From: Ilyobacter_A sp963668015
GTDB taxonomy: Bacteria; Fusobacteriota; Fusobacteriia; Fusobacteriales; Fusobacteriaceae
DNA: 64,000 nt
NCBI GenBank assembly: GCA_963668015.2
Contig: CAXXCR010000027.1
Coordinates: forward strand, 62,001-126,000
Reading direction: 5' to 3'
Below are positions 1 through 7,920 of this stretch, piece by piece. The position numbers were made by a program, and so were the translations under genes. Below the pieces are notes generated by a model. That model ran no database searches, was not told the DNA's origin, and saw only the letters and a list, made by a program, of their open reading frames with translations. Numbering within the stretch: position 1 is the first letter of the stretch; each line of letters starts with the position of its first letter.

Positions 1-126
1 TTCAATTTTTTCGTCCATTTTCTCTACCAAATCACAGGTGCCGTAATCCAGTACTATACCTATTTTTGCTTGTGGGTTTGCTGCCCTAACTAGGTATTCC
101 ACCGTTTCATTTATATGCTCATACAT
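1..126 (-). CDS. Purine-nucleoside-phosphorylase-like protein, N-terminal fragment
   Basis: The first 42 codons of a gene that continues beyond the left edge. The start ATG follows a GGAGG box six bases upstream. The translation opens MYEHINETVEYLV and then reads KIGIVLDYGTCDLVEKM, which follows the start of trimeric purine nucleoside phosphorylases (PunA type: KIGIILGSGLGDLV...). Those enzymes cleave purine nucleosides with phosphate in the cytoplasm. The glycine-serine phosphate loop (LGSGLG) is replaced here by LDYGTC, so this may be a diverged relative rather than a standard PunA. With 42 residues visible the family assignment is moderate. Confidence 0.5.
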   Translation of the reverse strand, partial: MYEHINETVEYLVRAANPQAKIGIVLDYGTCDLVEKMDEKIE

Positions 127-261
127 TTTTAACCTCCGCTTATATTTTTATTAGAAAAAACAAATCTAAATTTATAATTTAATATATGATAAAATACTAT
201 TTTCCCTTCTTAAAACTATATTTCAATATAAAATATAATCTGTATCGGCCTTTTATTTTCT

Positions 262-297
262 CAAAAAAAGAAAAAAGCCACTAAAGTATAGTGGCTC
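262..297 (-). terminator. Intrinsic terminator of first lipoprotein gene
   Basis: An 8-bp stem (276-283 with 289-296, five-base loop) followed on the minus strand by a run of T with one interruption. It lies about 30 bp after the lipoprotein stop codon. Confidence 0.8.
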
Positions 298-328
298 AAC
301 TGAAATTAGTTTAAGATACTTTCAGAAT

Positions 329-478
329 TTAGAAATCAGCATTCCTATCTCCGTAATCTTGGAATAATCTATATTCAGTAGGTCTTGATAATCTTTCTGC
401 ACCTTCATCTGTAGTCATTGTGCTTGTACATGCTGCAAGACCTAAAACTATCAACAACATCAATGCTAAACGTTTCAT
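329..478 (-). CDS. Small lipoprotein, copy 1 (49 aa)
   Basis: A 49-residue lipoprotein. The start ATG at 478 follows GGGAGG with a six-base spacer; the open frame extends further upstream but without a ribosome binding site. Residues 1-16 form a lysine/arginine-led hydrophobic signal ending in the lipobox LAAC, so Cys17 should be lipidated after signal peptidase II cleavage. The mature part is only 33 residues, hydrophilic and charged (ending DYGDRNADF). It is probably anchored in the inner or outer membrane facing the periplasm. The encoded protein is identical to the one at 709-858. The function is not recognised; small entericidin-like or structural lipoproteins are possible analogues by size only. 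Confidence 0.8.
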   Translation of the reverse strand: MKRLALMLLIVLGLAACTSTMTTDEGAERLSRPTEYRLFQDYGDRNADF

Positions 479-562
479 TGTTCTCCCTCCCCATCTATAA
501 TAAACTAATTGCGACATATACCCATTTATTCACCGGCAGCATATTTAATTTTACTTAACCAT

Positions 563-568
563 ATTATA
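563..568 (-). promoter_or_regulatory. -10 element of lipoprotein copy 1
   Basis: Minus-strand TATAAT inside the string ATCGAGTATAATAT, about 85 bp upstream of the start codon. The second copy has almost the same string (ATCGAGTATACTAT). No convincing -35 box is seen, so an activator or alternative sigma factor is possible. Confidence 0.5.
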
Positions 569-611
569 CTCGATAATAACAACCCAACCGGTGTTTTTCA
601 TCCCTTTATAC

Positions 612-654
612 CGTCATTTTTATGAAACCTGTCACCGGTTTTAAAGGTGACAGG
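612..654 (-). terminator. Hairpin after lipoprotein copy 2
   Basis: A perfect 9-bp stem, CCTGTCACC (628-636) with GGTGACAGG (646-654), nine-base loop. The minus-strand tail is AT-rich but lacks a clean T run, so termination may be weak. It separates the two lipoprotein units. Confidence 0.5.
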
Positions 655-708
655 ATTTTAAGATTAAGTAGCTACTTAATGATTATCAAAATGTAGATTC
701 ACTTAATA

Positions 709-858
709 TTAGAAATCAGCATTCCTATCTCCGTAATCTTGGAATAATCTATATTCAGTAGGTCTTGATAATCTTTCTGCACCTTCATCTGTAGTCATTG
801 TGCTTGTACATGCTGCAAGACCTAAAACTATCAATAACATCAATGCTAAACGTTTCAT
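709..858 (-). CDS. Small lipoprotein, copy 2 (49 aa)
   Basis: Encodes the same 49-residue lipoprotein as 329-478, with Cys17 after the LAAC lipobox. The start ATG at 858 follows GGAGGG. The coding sequences of the two copies are nearly identical; a silent C/T change in an AAY codon is visible. Each copy has its own leader of about 80-90 nt, its own -10 element and its own hairpin. The arrangement is a recent tandem duplication in which the flanking DNA has diverged much more than the coding part. Function unknown. Confidence 0.8.
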   Translation of the reverse strand: MKRLALMLLIVLGLAACTSTMTTDEGAERLSRPTEYRLFQDYGDRNADF

Positions 859-956
859 AATTCTCCCTCCTAACTTCTTATGATCATTGCGATACATAAT
901 AATTCTCTACAGACCCTCTCTATAAATTAATTTTTTTTATACTTTCTTCTACTTAT

Positions 957-962
957 AGTATA
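957..962 (-). promoter_or_regulatory. -10 element of lipoprotein copy 2
   Basis: Minus-strand TATACT in the context ATCGAGTATACTAT, matching the copy 1 promoter. The rest of 863-1200 is AT-rich with no other convincing signal or gene. Confidence 0.45.
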
Positions 963-1200
963 CTCGATAGAAATAATTGCTATTTGCCTTTTTTTGTAAA
1001 AAATCCACCTATACTCTTTTTCCCCCTTTATTTTCAAGGATTGTAAACATCATAAACATTTCGATTAATAAAATTAATTTTTTTTAAAATTGTTTACAGG
1101 TAAACTATTTTAAAAAATTACTGATTTTACTTAATCTTTATTTGAAAATCCTAACTCCATTAAAAAAATTCCGTTAACGAGCTAATAATTTGTCTATATA

Positions 1201-1228
1201 AAAAATAAAAAAGCAGCTTTCGCTGCTT
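1201..1228 (-). terminator. Intrinsic terminator of PP2C gene
   Basis: Stem AAGCAGC/GCTGCTT (1211-1217 with 1222-1228) around a TTTC loop, followed on the minus strand by a T-rich tail. The stem overlaps the stop codon of the phosphatase gene. Confidence 0.75.
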
Positions 1229-2741
1229 ATTCATGGCTCTTTATTAAAACAAAAGTTACATCATCTGTCTGTTCATTGCCTTCTCTAAATTGGTTTACCC
1301 TCTTCAAAATCTCTTCTTTTATCTCCTGTGCTCCTTTATCCTTATTTTCAAGGATAAGCTCTTTTATTCTATCTATACCAAAAAGTTCTTTCTGGCTATT
1401 TTCCGCTTCGCTTATACCATCAGTATAATAAAGAAGTATGTCACCTTTTTCAACTTTTAATTCACCGAGTTTATAGCTATAAGTATCCAAAAACCCTATT
1501 GCCACACCCTTTACAGTTTCCTCTATTACCCTGTTTTCCTTAGCTTTGTAGACTAATAAAGGGTTGTGACCTGCATTGGAATAATAAAGAGTCCTCTCAG
1601 AATGATCATAGTGGCTGTAAAAAAGAGTCACGAACATATCATTATTGATATCCGGATATATTATGTCATTCAAGTCGGTAAGCACCTGCGAAGGCACTGC
1701 ATCCTTATAACTCAAAGTTTTCAATACCGCTTTTATAAGTGCCATTAAAAATGCTGCCGGAACTCCTTTTCCACTTACATCACCAATTGTAACAAAAAAC
1801 TTTTCCCCGTCAATCTTACCGTAATCGTAATAGTCCCCACCGATCTCTTTTGCCGGCTCAAAATAATTTGCAATTTCCAATCCAAAAACAGAGTCTATAT
1901 TCGTCGGAAGCAGATTTTTTTGGATATCCGCAGCAATGGATACCTCTTTATCTAGCCTCTCTTTTATCAGCAGTTCAGAATACATCTTCGCATTATTTAT
2001 AGCTATCGCCACTTGTATTCCCAAAGCGGATATAGTTTCTTCATCATTGGTAAAATTATTTCTCTCATCTTCTACTATATATATTACACCCAGCTCTTTA
2101 CCCTTTACGTTGAGCTCGGAAATAATAACCTTTTCCCCATCCTCTTTTACACTGGAAGCCAGCTTTTCATAGATCTCCCTATATTCATCTCTTTTCATAT
2201 TTTCTTTTTCATTATAAGGAAGAATAACGGGCTTTTCAAAGTTTATAAACCCCTTTGCTATCTTATTCACCAAGACTCCGTTTTCCCACAAACACAGTGA
2301 AATTTTCTTAGCTCCGGTAAGAACAAAATAGGCGTCCAAAATAATTGATATTATTTTATCCAGGTCTATCACCGAAAGAACAGTTTTTGATATTGCATTA
2401 AGGTTGGAAAGATTGGCAACCCTTTTTTCCAAAACAGAGTTGGCATACTCTAGCTCTGTGGATTTTGCTAAAAGCGAGTTGTAAGTTATGTCCAGTTCGG
2501 TCTTATAAGAATTTATTTCATCCATGGATTTTTTCAACTCTTTCTCCTGACCGACTATACTTTTTAAAGTAAGCTCGTACTCATCTTTCAGTTCGTCCCT
2601 TATATTCTCCAGTAGCTCTCTATCCCTTATTTTTTCGATTATATCTTGCATCTCGTTTAAATAGTGCGCTTCCTGCTTTTTTAAAACAGTATAGAAGCTC
2701 GCTAAAACTAAAATAACTAAAAGAAAAAAGTATACAGCCAT
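1227..2741 (-). CDS. Membrane-anchored GAF-PP2C (SpoIIE/RsbU-type) serine phosphatase
   Basis: 504 residues. Residues 1-20 form one membrane segment, about 25-110 a coiled coil, about 115-255 a GAF-like sensory domain, and about 270-504 a SpoIIE-type PP2C phosphatase. Metal-binding motifs are visible: GGDYYDY (301-307, Asp303), GDVSGKG (320-326), YTDG (Asp441) and QTDD (491-494). Such enzymes dephosphorylate serine on anti-sigma-factor antagonists (STAS proteins) in partner-switching pathways or act in other stress outputs; the substrate is not encoded nearby. GGAGGAG precedes the ATG. It is the last gene of the rapZ-uvrC-receiver group, 38 bp after the receiver gene, suggesting that the receiver controls it. 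Confidence 0.88.
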   Translation of the reverse strand: MAVYFFLLVILVLASFYTVLKKQEAHYLNEMQDIIEKIRDRELLENIRDELKDEYELTLKSIVGQEKELKKSMDEINSYKTELDITYNSLLAKSTELEYANSVLEKRVANLSNLNAISKTVLSVIDLDKIISIILDAYFVLTGAKKISLCLWENGVLVNKIAKGFINFEKPVILPYNEKENMKRDEYREIYEKLASSVKEDGEKVIISELNVKGKELGVIYIVEDERNNFTNDEETISALGIQVAIAINNAKMYSELLIKERLDKEVSIAADIQKNLLPTNIDSVFGLEIANYFEPAKEIGGDYYDYGKIDGEKFFVTIGDVSGKGVPAAFLMALIKAVLKTLSYKDAVPSQVLTDLNDIIYPDINNDMFVTLFYSHYDHSERTLYYSNAGHNPLLVYKAKENRVIEETVKGVAIGFLDTYSYKLGELKVEKGDILLYYTDGISEAENSQKELFGIDRIKELILENKDKGAQEIKEEILKRVNQFREGNEQTDDVTFVLIKSHE

Positions 2742-2779
2742 ACAACTCCTCCAAACTACATATTTAAAAAACCTTTATT

Positions 2780-3145
2780 TTACTCACCAAACTGGGCTTT
2801 TATTTCCATTTCAAGCTGATAAATATCAAACGGCTTTGGTATAAAGCCCTGTATGCTTACACCTAGATTTTCAACAACACTTTTCATGTTTGAAAATGCA
2901 GTAAGCATAAAAACCGGAACATCCTTATTTATTTCCCTTATCTTTTGTATAGCTTCCAGACCGTTCATCTGTGGCAGTTGTATGTCAAGTATTATGAGGT
3001 CTATATTTTCTCTTTTTAGTACCTCTATACCCTTTATAGCTCTTTCAGCCTCTATACATTCATACCCGATATCAGTCAAAAATTCATTTAGCAAAAATCT
3101 TATACTAGGCTCATCATCAATTACCAGTATCCTTTTCTTACTCAT
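2780..3145 (-). CDS. Stand-alone response-regulator receiver domain
   Basis: 121 residues forming a single CheY-like receiver with no output domain. Acidic pocket Asp10-Asp11, phosphorylation site Asp54 (LDIQLP), Thr82 and Lys104 (PKPF) are all present, so it should be phosphorylatable. A GGGAGG site precedes the ATG, and the gene overlaps the end of uvrC by 8 bp, which implies translational coupling. It is followed directly by the GAF-PP2C phosphatase. Receiver-PP2C pairs are usually fused or adjacent, so this is probably the phosphatase's regulatory input. The cognate kinase is not in the window. Confidence 0.88.
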   Translation of the reverse strand: MSKKRILVIDDEPSIRFLLNEFLTDIGYECIEAERAIKGIEVLKRENIDLIILDIQLPQMNGLEAIQKIREINKDVPVFMLTAFSNMKSVVENLGVSIQGFIPKPFDIYQLEMEIKAQFGE

Positions 3146-4919
3146 TATCCTCCCCCAAATTTTTAATTTTTTTTGCTACATCCTCAGGAACACACTCTTT
3201 CAACTCTTCTAAGCTGGCTTTTTTAACCATTTTTACCGACTTAAATCTTTTAATCAGTGCTTCCTTCCTCTTAGGCCCTATCCCGGGAATACTATCAAGC
3301 TCACTCTTTATAACCCTTTTAGACCTTAATTTTCTGTGGTAGCTAACCCCAAACCTGTGTGCCTCATCTCTAAGCCTCTGTAGTATTTTCAGCGACTCCG
3401 CAGATTCATCAAAAATATACGGGATTGATTCTCCGAGCTTGAATATTTCCTCTTCTCTTTTTGCAATACTAATTATATCTAAAAATTTTTCTTTTTTCAA
3501 TTTTTTAAGAACTTTTCCTGCACTTCCAAGTTGTCCCAAACCACCATCTACAAGTATCAAGTCAGGTAGTTCCACCTCTTCAAGCTTGCTATACCTTCGC
3601 TCGAGTACCTCCTCCATCATTGCAAAGTCATCTGGAGTGTCTTTCAACATTATTTTAAATTTCCTATAATTTTTCTTGGAAAGTTTCCCCTCCAAAGCCA
3701 CAGACATAGATGCAACCGCATCCTTACCCTGAATATTGGATATGTCAAAACACTCTATTCTTCTGGGATATTTTTTCAATTCTAGAATATCGTGCAGATT
3801 TATAAGTCCTTGCTCAAGTATATGCTTTTGGTTAAAGTAGTTGTCCATATCCCTTTTTAAGTTCAGATGCCCCATCTCCAGGAGTTCTTTTCTCCGACTC
3901 TTTATACTTGGAAAATAAACATTTATCTTTATCCCGGATTTTTTGTCCAGCCATCCCTTTATAAGGTCCTGCTCGTCAGAATATTTTGCATCAAAAATTA
4001 TGTTTTTCGGTATAAGGTTTTTAGAATAGAATGCTGTAACAATATCTTCAAATATATTTTCAGTTACCGAGTCATCTAGCTTCATGGTAGAAGATATCTT
4101 AGCCACTATCTTGCCTTCCCTTACGTTTAGAACACAAATGAAAAGTACGTTTGACTCCACCCCGAAAAGAAAAAGGTCCTCATCTATATCGATTGTATTT
4201 TCAGCCACCTGTCTTTTTACGGCTCTTTCTATTTCACGTATCTGCTCTCTATAGATTATCGCCCTTTCAAAGTTCATATTCTTGCTTGTTGTTTCCATCT
4301 TATCTTTTAATTGTTTTAAAAGATCCTCAGTATCCCCTTTTAAAAATTTTTTGGCATCCTGGACATTCTGACTGTATTCTTGCTGTATATTCTTATAAAC
4401 ACAGGGACCTGTACATATCCCCATATAATACTTCAAGCAGGGTTTATCATATTTTTTATCCATATCCCGATTGCAGTCCCTTATTTTGAAAATCTTCATT
4501 ATATTTTTTAAAAGATGCTGGGCACCGGCTGGGTATGGCCCGAAATACTCCCCGATTTTATCGTTTAAAGACTTTGTACTTCTCACAATGGATATCTTCG
4601 GAAAATCCTCCTTGCTTATTTTTATGTATGGATAGGTCTTGTGGTCCTTCAGGTTTATATTGTATTTAGGTTTATGTTTTTTTATCAGGTTGTTTTCAAG
4701 TACAAGGGCATCCAATTCAGAGTTGCATATTATATACTCTATGCTTTCTATATTTTTAACCAGTTCTTTTGTCTTTTCATCGATATGATCTTTTAAAAAA
4801 TAAGAACTCACTCTTTTTCTTAGGTTCTTTGCCTTACCTATGTAGATTATCTTGCCTTCCTGTTTCATCAGGTAAACCCCCGAATTAACAGGTATGTCCT
4901 CAAATTTTATTTTTTTCAT
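3138..4919 (-). CDS. uvrC: Excinuclease ABC subunit C
   Basis: 593 residues, normal length for UvrC, which makes both incisions in nucleotide-excision repair after UvrA/UvrB load on damaged DNA. The N-terminal GIY-YIG nuclease is visible (GVYLM...IIYIGKAKNLRKR, residues about 14-40). A cysteine-containing linker (CLKYYMGICTGPC) is followed by the UVR motif near 200-235 that binds UvrB. The RNase H-like second nuclease starts at CFDISNIQGKDAVAS, and helix-hairpin-helix repeats (SIPGIGPKRKEAL) close the protein. It begins 9 bp after rapZ, with the receiver gene overlapping its 3' end, so DNA repair and the receiver/phosphatase pair share a transcript. Confidence 0.97.
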   Translation of the reverse strand: MKKIKFEDIPVNSGVYLMKQEGKIIYIGKAKNLRKRVSSYFLKDHIDEKTKELVKNIESIEYIICNSELDALVLENNLIKKHKPKYNINLKDHKTYPYIKISKEDFPKISIVRSTKSLNDKIGEYFGPYPAGAQHLLKNIMKIFKIRDCNRDMDKKYDKPCLKYYMGICTGPCVYKNIQQEYSQNVQDAKKFLKGDTEDLLKQLKDKMETTSKNMNFERAIIYREQIREIERAVKRQVAENTIDIDEDLFLFGVESNVLFICVLNVREGKIVAKISSTMKLDDSVTENIFEDIVTAFYSKNLIPKNIIFDAKYSDEQDLIKGWLDKKSGIKINVYFPSIKSRRKELLEMGHLNLKRDMDNYFNQKHILEQGLINLHDILELKKYPRRIECFDISNIQGKDAVASMSVALEGKLSKKNYRKFKIMLKDTPDDFAMMEEVLERRYSKLEEVELPDLILVDGGLGQLGSAGKVLKKLKKEKFLDIISIAKREEEIFKLGESIPYIFDESAESLKILQRLRDEAHRFGVSYHRKLRSKRVIKSELDSIPGIGPKRKEALIKRFKSVKMVKKASLEELKECVPEDVAKKIKNLGEDNE

Positions 4920-4928
4920 AAAATCCGC

Positions 4929-5810
4929 CTATTTTTCTATGCCCCAGTGCCTTCCTTGCTCCCTGTGGCTTACGGTTACATGTAGGTTATTGTGCTTTGA
5001 AAAGCTCTCTGACAATTTATTTGCAAAAATAACCGATCTGTGTTTTCCACCGCTGCAGCCTATCCCTATTGCCAGCTGAGCCTTCCCCTCTTTTATAAAC
5101 TTAGGTATTAAAAATACTATAATATCTTCCAGCTTGCTGTAGAATTCCCTTGTTTCATCAAATCCCAGCACATAATCTTGAACTTTTTTGTCAAATCCGG
5201 TTTTCTCTCTCAGATCATCCAAATAATAAGGGTTGGGAAGAAATCTCACATCAAACATCATATCCAGGTCTATTGGGATTCCATACTTAAATCCAAAAGA
5301 TATAAATGAAACTGTTATCTCTTTCAATTTAGATTCCCCGTGAATCTGCTTTATTCTGGCAACCAGCCCTTTTTCATTTACTGTACTGGTGTCTATTATG
5401 TAACTGGCTTTTTCTCTTATGCCCTGCAGGGTCTTTCTTTCCTCTTCTATATTTTGAATAAGTGAAGAGGTTTTAGAAAACGGATGCCTCCTCCTTGTGA
5501 GGTTAAATCTGTTTAGGAGTATGTCATCCCTGGCATCTAAAAATATTATTTTAAAGTTTATCCCTAGAAGTTCCAGGTTTTTCACCAAATCTTCAAACTC
5601 CTCCGGTTTTTCGAAAGATCTGGTATCAATAACAAATGCCATTTTTTTCAATTTTCTGTCTTCCTTCATATTCAAGTCCAAAAAACTACTCAAAAGGTAG
5701 CAGGGAAAATTGTCAATTGTAAAGTAATCCAAATCTTCAAAATACCTCAATGCAGTGGATTTACCGGCACCACTCATACCGGTTATTATAATCAGCTCAA
5801 ATCCATTCAT
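4929..5810 (-). CDS. rapZ: RNase adaptor / nucleotide-binding protein RapZ (YvcJ family)
   Basis: 293 residues from the ATG at 5810, which has GGGGGAG five bases upstream. A GTG 24 bp further upstream lacks a site and is rejected. Walker A GMSGAGKST at 11-19 and the C-terminal signature GCSGGKHRSV are both present, as in RapZ/YvcJ. In E. coli RapZ binds GlcNAc-6-P and guides RNase E to GlmZ; in Firmicutes YvcJ has P-loop nucleotide hydrolysis and a role in competence and cell-wall supply. Which role applies here is unknown. Heads the rapZ-uvrC-receiver-PP2C unit, just after the argS terminator. Confidence 0.93.
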   Translation of the reverse strand: MNGFELIIITGMSGAGKSTALRYFEDLDYFTIDNFPCYLLSSFLDLNMKEDRKLKKMAFVIDTRSFEKPEEFEDLVKNLELLGINFKIIFLDARDDILLNRFNLTRRRHPFSKTSSLIQNIEEERKTLQGIREKASYIIDTSTVNEKGLVARIKQIHGESKLKEITVSFISFGFKYGIPIDLDMMFDVRFLPNPYYLDDLREKTGFDKKVQDYVLGFDETREFYSKLEDIIVFLIPKFIKEGKAQLAIGIGCSGGKHRSVIFANKLSESFSKHNNLHVTVSHREQGRHWGIEK

Positions 5811-5831
5811 AGCTCCCCCTATTTCAAAAAG

Positions 5832-5867
5832 CACAATATAAATATAATGGCGGAAAATTCCGCCATT
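5832..5867 (-). terminator. Intrinsic terminator of argS
   Basis: A 10-bp perfect stem, AATGGCGGAA (5846-5855) with TTCCGCCATT (5858-5867), followed on the minus strand by a T/A-rich tail. It starts only a few bases after the argS stop. Confidence 0.7.
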
Positions 5868-5869
5868 AC

Positions 5870-7582
5870 TTACATCCTATCTACAGTTCTAATCCCAAGA
5901 AGTTCTAAAGCCTGCTTAAGTACAAAAGCAGTTCTTTCAGCAATAAGTAATCTTGAGTATAAAATCTCATCTTTTTCTTTTAAAATTGGTAGTGCATTAT
6001 AGAAAGTGTTAAATTTCTTAGCAAGTTCAAACAAATAATCTGTTATCAGATTTGGCTTGTTTGTGTCTGCTGCTTTTAAAACAGCATTTGGGAATTGATT
6101 CAAGAATAGTACCAAAGATTTTTCCTGATTTTCAGTTAGGAATACCTGGGTATCCTCTCTTAAGGCTTTCCCCTCTTCAGTTGCCTTTCTCATAATAGAG
6201 CTTATTCTGGCGTAAGTATATTGCAGGTAAGGCGCTGTATTCCCCTCAAAACTAAGTATTTTGTCCCACTCAAATATAATCGGACTCTGTCTGTTCTGAG
6301 ATAGGTCCGCATATTTTATGGCTCCTATTCCTACAGCTTCAGCTATACTCTCTTTTTCCTCAGCAGAAAGTCCTGGGTTTTTCTCTTCTACTATTTCCAG
6401 TGCTCTCTTTTTCCCCTCGTCTAAGAGTTGTTCCAGTCTTATGACGTTCCCTTTTCTAGTGGAAAAAATTCCATCTGCAAATCTCATTATACCGAACCAA
6501 ACATGCTCTTTTTCAACATCCCATCCAAGCATATCTGTTATCTTAAAGAACTGCCTGAAGTGGTCCTGCTGTCTTTCGTCAGTTACATATATTATCTTAT
6601 TAAGGTTATAGTTCTCTTTTCTGTACTTAACTGTGGCTATATCGGAAGTTGCATACAAAAAGGCCCCATCCTTTTTTTGTACTATGCAAGGGTGCAGCTT
6701 ATCCTCTTCCTGGAAGAACACTACTTGGGCTCCCTGGTCTTCACGTGCTATCTCTTTTTCCTTTAAAAGCCCCACAACTCCCGGCATCATATCATGGTAA
6801 AATGATTCACCGTAGTAGGTATCAAATTCCACGTCCAACCTTTTGTATACTTTACCGTACTCCTCAAGTGAAACCTGTATAAACTCTTCCCAAAGTTTAT
6901 AGTTCTCCTCATCACCATCGTGAAGTTTTTTCAGCTCTGCTCTGGCCTGATCTTCTAAATCTGGATTCTCCTCAGACTGCTTGCTGAACTCAACATATAC
7001 CCTCTCTAATTCTTCGATAGGGTTTTTCTCATAAGCCTCTCTATCCAACCAGTTTCTGTAACCTATGATGAGCTTTCCAAACTGAGTCCCCCAGTCGCCA
7101 ATATGATTGTCTGCAACCATATTGTATCCAAGAAATTTATATATCCTTTTTATTGCATCTCCTATTATGGTACTTCTCAAGTGACCTATATGCATTCTTT
7201 TGGCTATATTGGGAGATGAATAATCTATTATGACATCCCCATCTCTGTTCAAAAATGAAAAATCATAAGCTTCTTTTAGCCCCTTGACTCTCTTCCCAAG
7301 ATATTCTTCACTTACAAAGATGTTTATAAATCCGGGACCGGCTATTTCAAGTTTGTCAATTATATCGTTCTCGCATATATTTTCAACCAATTCGGTGGCA
7401 ATAGCTCTTGGGTTGTTTCTCAAAACCTTGGCATTCACCATTGCAAAGTTTGTCTGAAAATCTCCAAATTTCGCATTTGAAGCTGCCTGTACATCTATAT
7501 TTTTAATCCCCTCTGCCTCAGGGTAGAGTTTTTTTATAGTATCTTCAAAAATCTTGCCTATCTCTTTTTCAATTAAATTCAT
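5870..7582 (-). CDS. argS: Arginyl-tRNA synthetase
   Basis: 570 residues, a class I synthetase charging tRNA-Arg in the cytoplasm. The HIGH signature is exact at 131-134 (MHIGHLRSTIIGDA). GDWGTQFG follows, and the KMSKS-equivalent loop FSTRKGN lies near residue 375. The N-terminal Add-1 domain and C-terminal DALR anticodon domain (LQYTYARISSIMRKA onward) are complete. GGAGGAG precedes the ATG. Transcripts starting at the strong promoter 7866-7894 must pass the structured RNA and its terminator to reach this gene, so expression may depend on readthrough. Confidence 0.97.
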   Translation of the reverse strand: MNLIEKEIGKIFEDTIKKLYPEAEGIKNIDVQAASNAKFGDFQTNFAMVNAKVLRNNPRAIATELVENICENDIIDKLEIAGPGFINIFVSEEYLGKRVKGLKEAYDFSFLNRDGDVIIDYSSPNIAKRMHIGHLRSTIIGDAIKRIYKFLGYNMVADNHIGDWGTQFGKLIIGYRNWLDREAYEKNPIEELERVYVEFSKQSEENPDLEDQARAELKKLHDGDEENYKLWEEFIQVSLEEYGKVYKRLDVEFDTYYGESFYHDMMPGVVGLLKEKEIAREDQGAQVVFFQEEDKLHPCIVQKKDGAFLYATSDIATVKYRKENYNLNKIIYVTDERQQDHFRQFFKITDMLGWDVEKEHVWFGIMRFADGIFSTRKGNVIRLEQLLDEGKKRALEIVEEKNPGLSAEEKESIAEAVGIGAIKYADLSQNRQSPIIFEWDKILSFEGNTAPYLQYTYARISSIMRKATEEGKALREDTQVFLTENQEKSLVLFLNQFPNAVLKAADTNKPNLITDYLFELAKKFNTFYNALPILKEKDEILYSRLLIAERTAFVLKQALELLGIRTVDRM

Positions 7583-7617
7583 TTCTCCTCCTCCAGAAGA
7601 TTCTTCACAGCTCGAAA

Positions 7618-7647
7618 ATAAAAAAAAGACTCTATTAAATAAAGTCT
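7618..7647 (-). terminator. Intrinsic terminator of the RNA upstream of argS
   Basis: A 9-bp stem with one G-U pair (7627-7635 with 7639-7647), three-base loop, followed on the minus strand by seven T. It ends 36 bp before the argS start codon. Confidence 0.85.
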
Positions 7648-7859
7648 CTAGAAAGTCCCAGTACTACCGCCTCCCCACTTTTTTTGGTCGCCTTCTTAAA
7701 ATAAGTGGTAGTCAGATACACAAAGCATACAGGATCCGTACGGCCTCTTGGTGTCGTCGTGATGTGTCTGATTTACTCTGTGCAGCGCCAACCCCCTCGG
7801 CGAACTTAGGCCCAAAAAAATATGGAGGAATAGCGAATAGACCAGGATTATTTTCTATT
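7620..7859 (-). ncRNA. Structured noncoding RNA between aspS and argS, 6S RNA candidate
   Basis: About 240 nt bounded by a near-consensus promoter and a strong terminator, with no open frame of note. The 5' and 3' halves pair into a long rod. CCUGG-type bases at 7842-7847 pair with 7656-7661, CCUCC at 7824-7828 with GGAGG at 7670-7674, and U7GG at 7812-7820 with CCA7 at 7679-7687, leaving an unpaired stretch between the outer and inner stems. An inner CAGACAC/GTGTATCTG helix extends it. A long hairpin with a central bubble is the layout of 6S RNA, the RNA polymerase decoy. The alternative is a T-box or other leader controlling argS, but the T-box core UGGNACCGCG is not found. The RNA class is inferred, while the existence of a discrete RNA is well supported. 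Confidence 0.55.
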
Positions 7860-7865
7860 GATCTT

Positions 7866-7894
7866 ATTATATCAATAATTTATTTTTTTTTCAA
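7866..7894 (-). promoter_or_regulatory. Strong sigma-70 type promoter of the RNA
   Basis: TTGAAA (7889-7894), 17-base spacer, TATAAT (7866-7871) on the minus strand. Predicted start near 7859. This is the closest match to consensus in the window, as expected for an abundant RNA. Confidence 0.8.
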
Positions 7895-7920
7895 CTATAT
7901 AATATTGGAGCTTTATTGAT

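Noticed and set aside
7620..7859. T-box riboswitch controlling argS
   Set aside because: Geometry fits, but the conserved UGGNACCGCG antiterminator core and stem I motifs were not found, and the RNA halves pair into one long rod. Kept only as an alternative.
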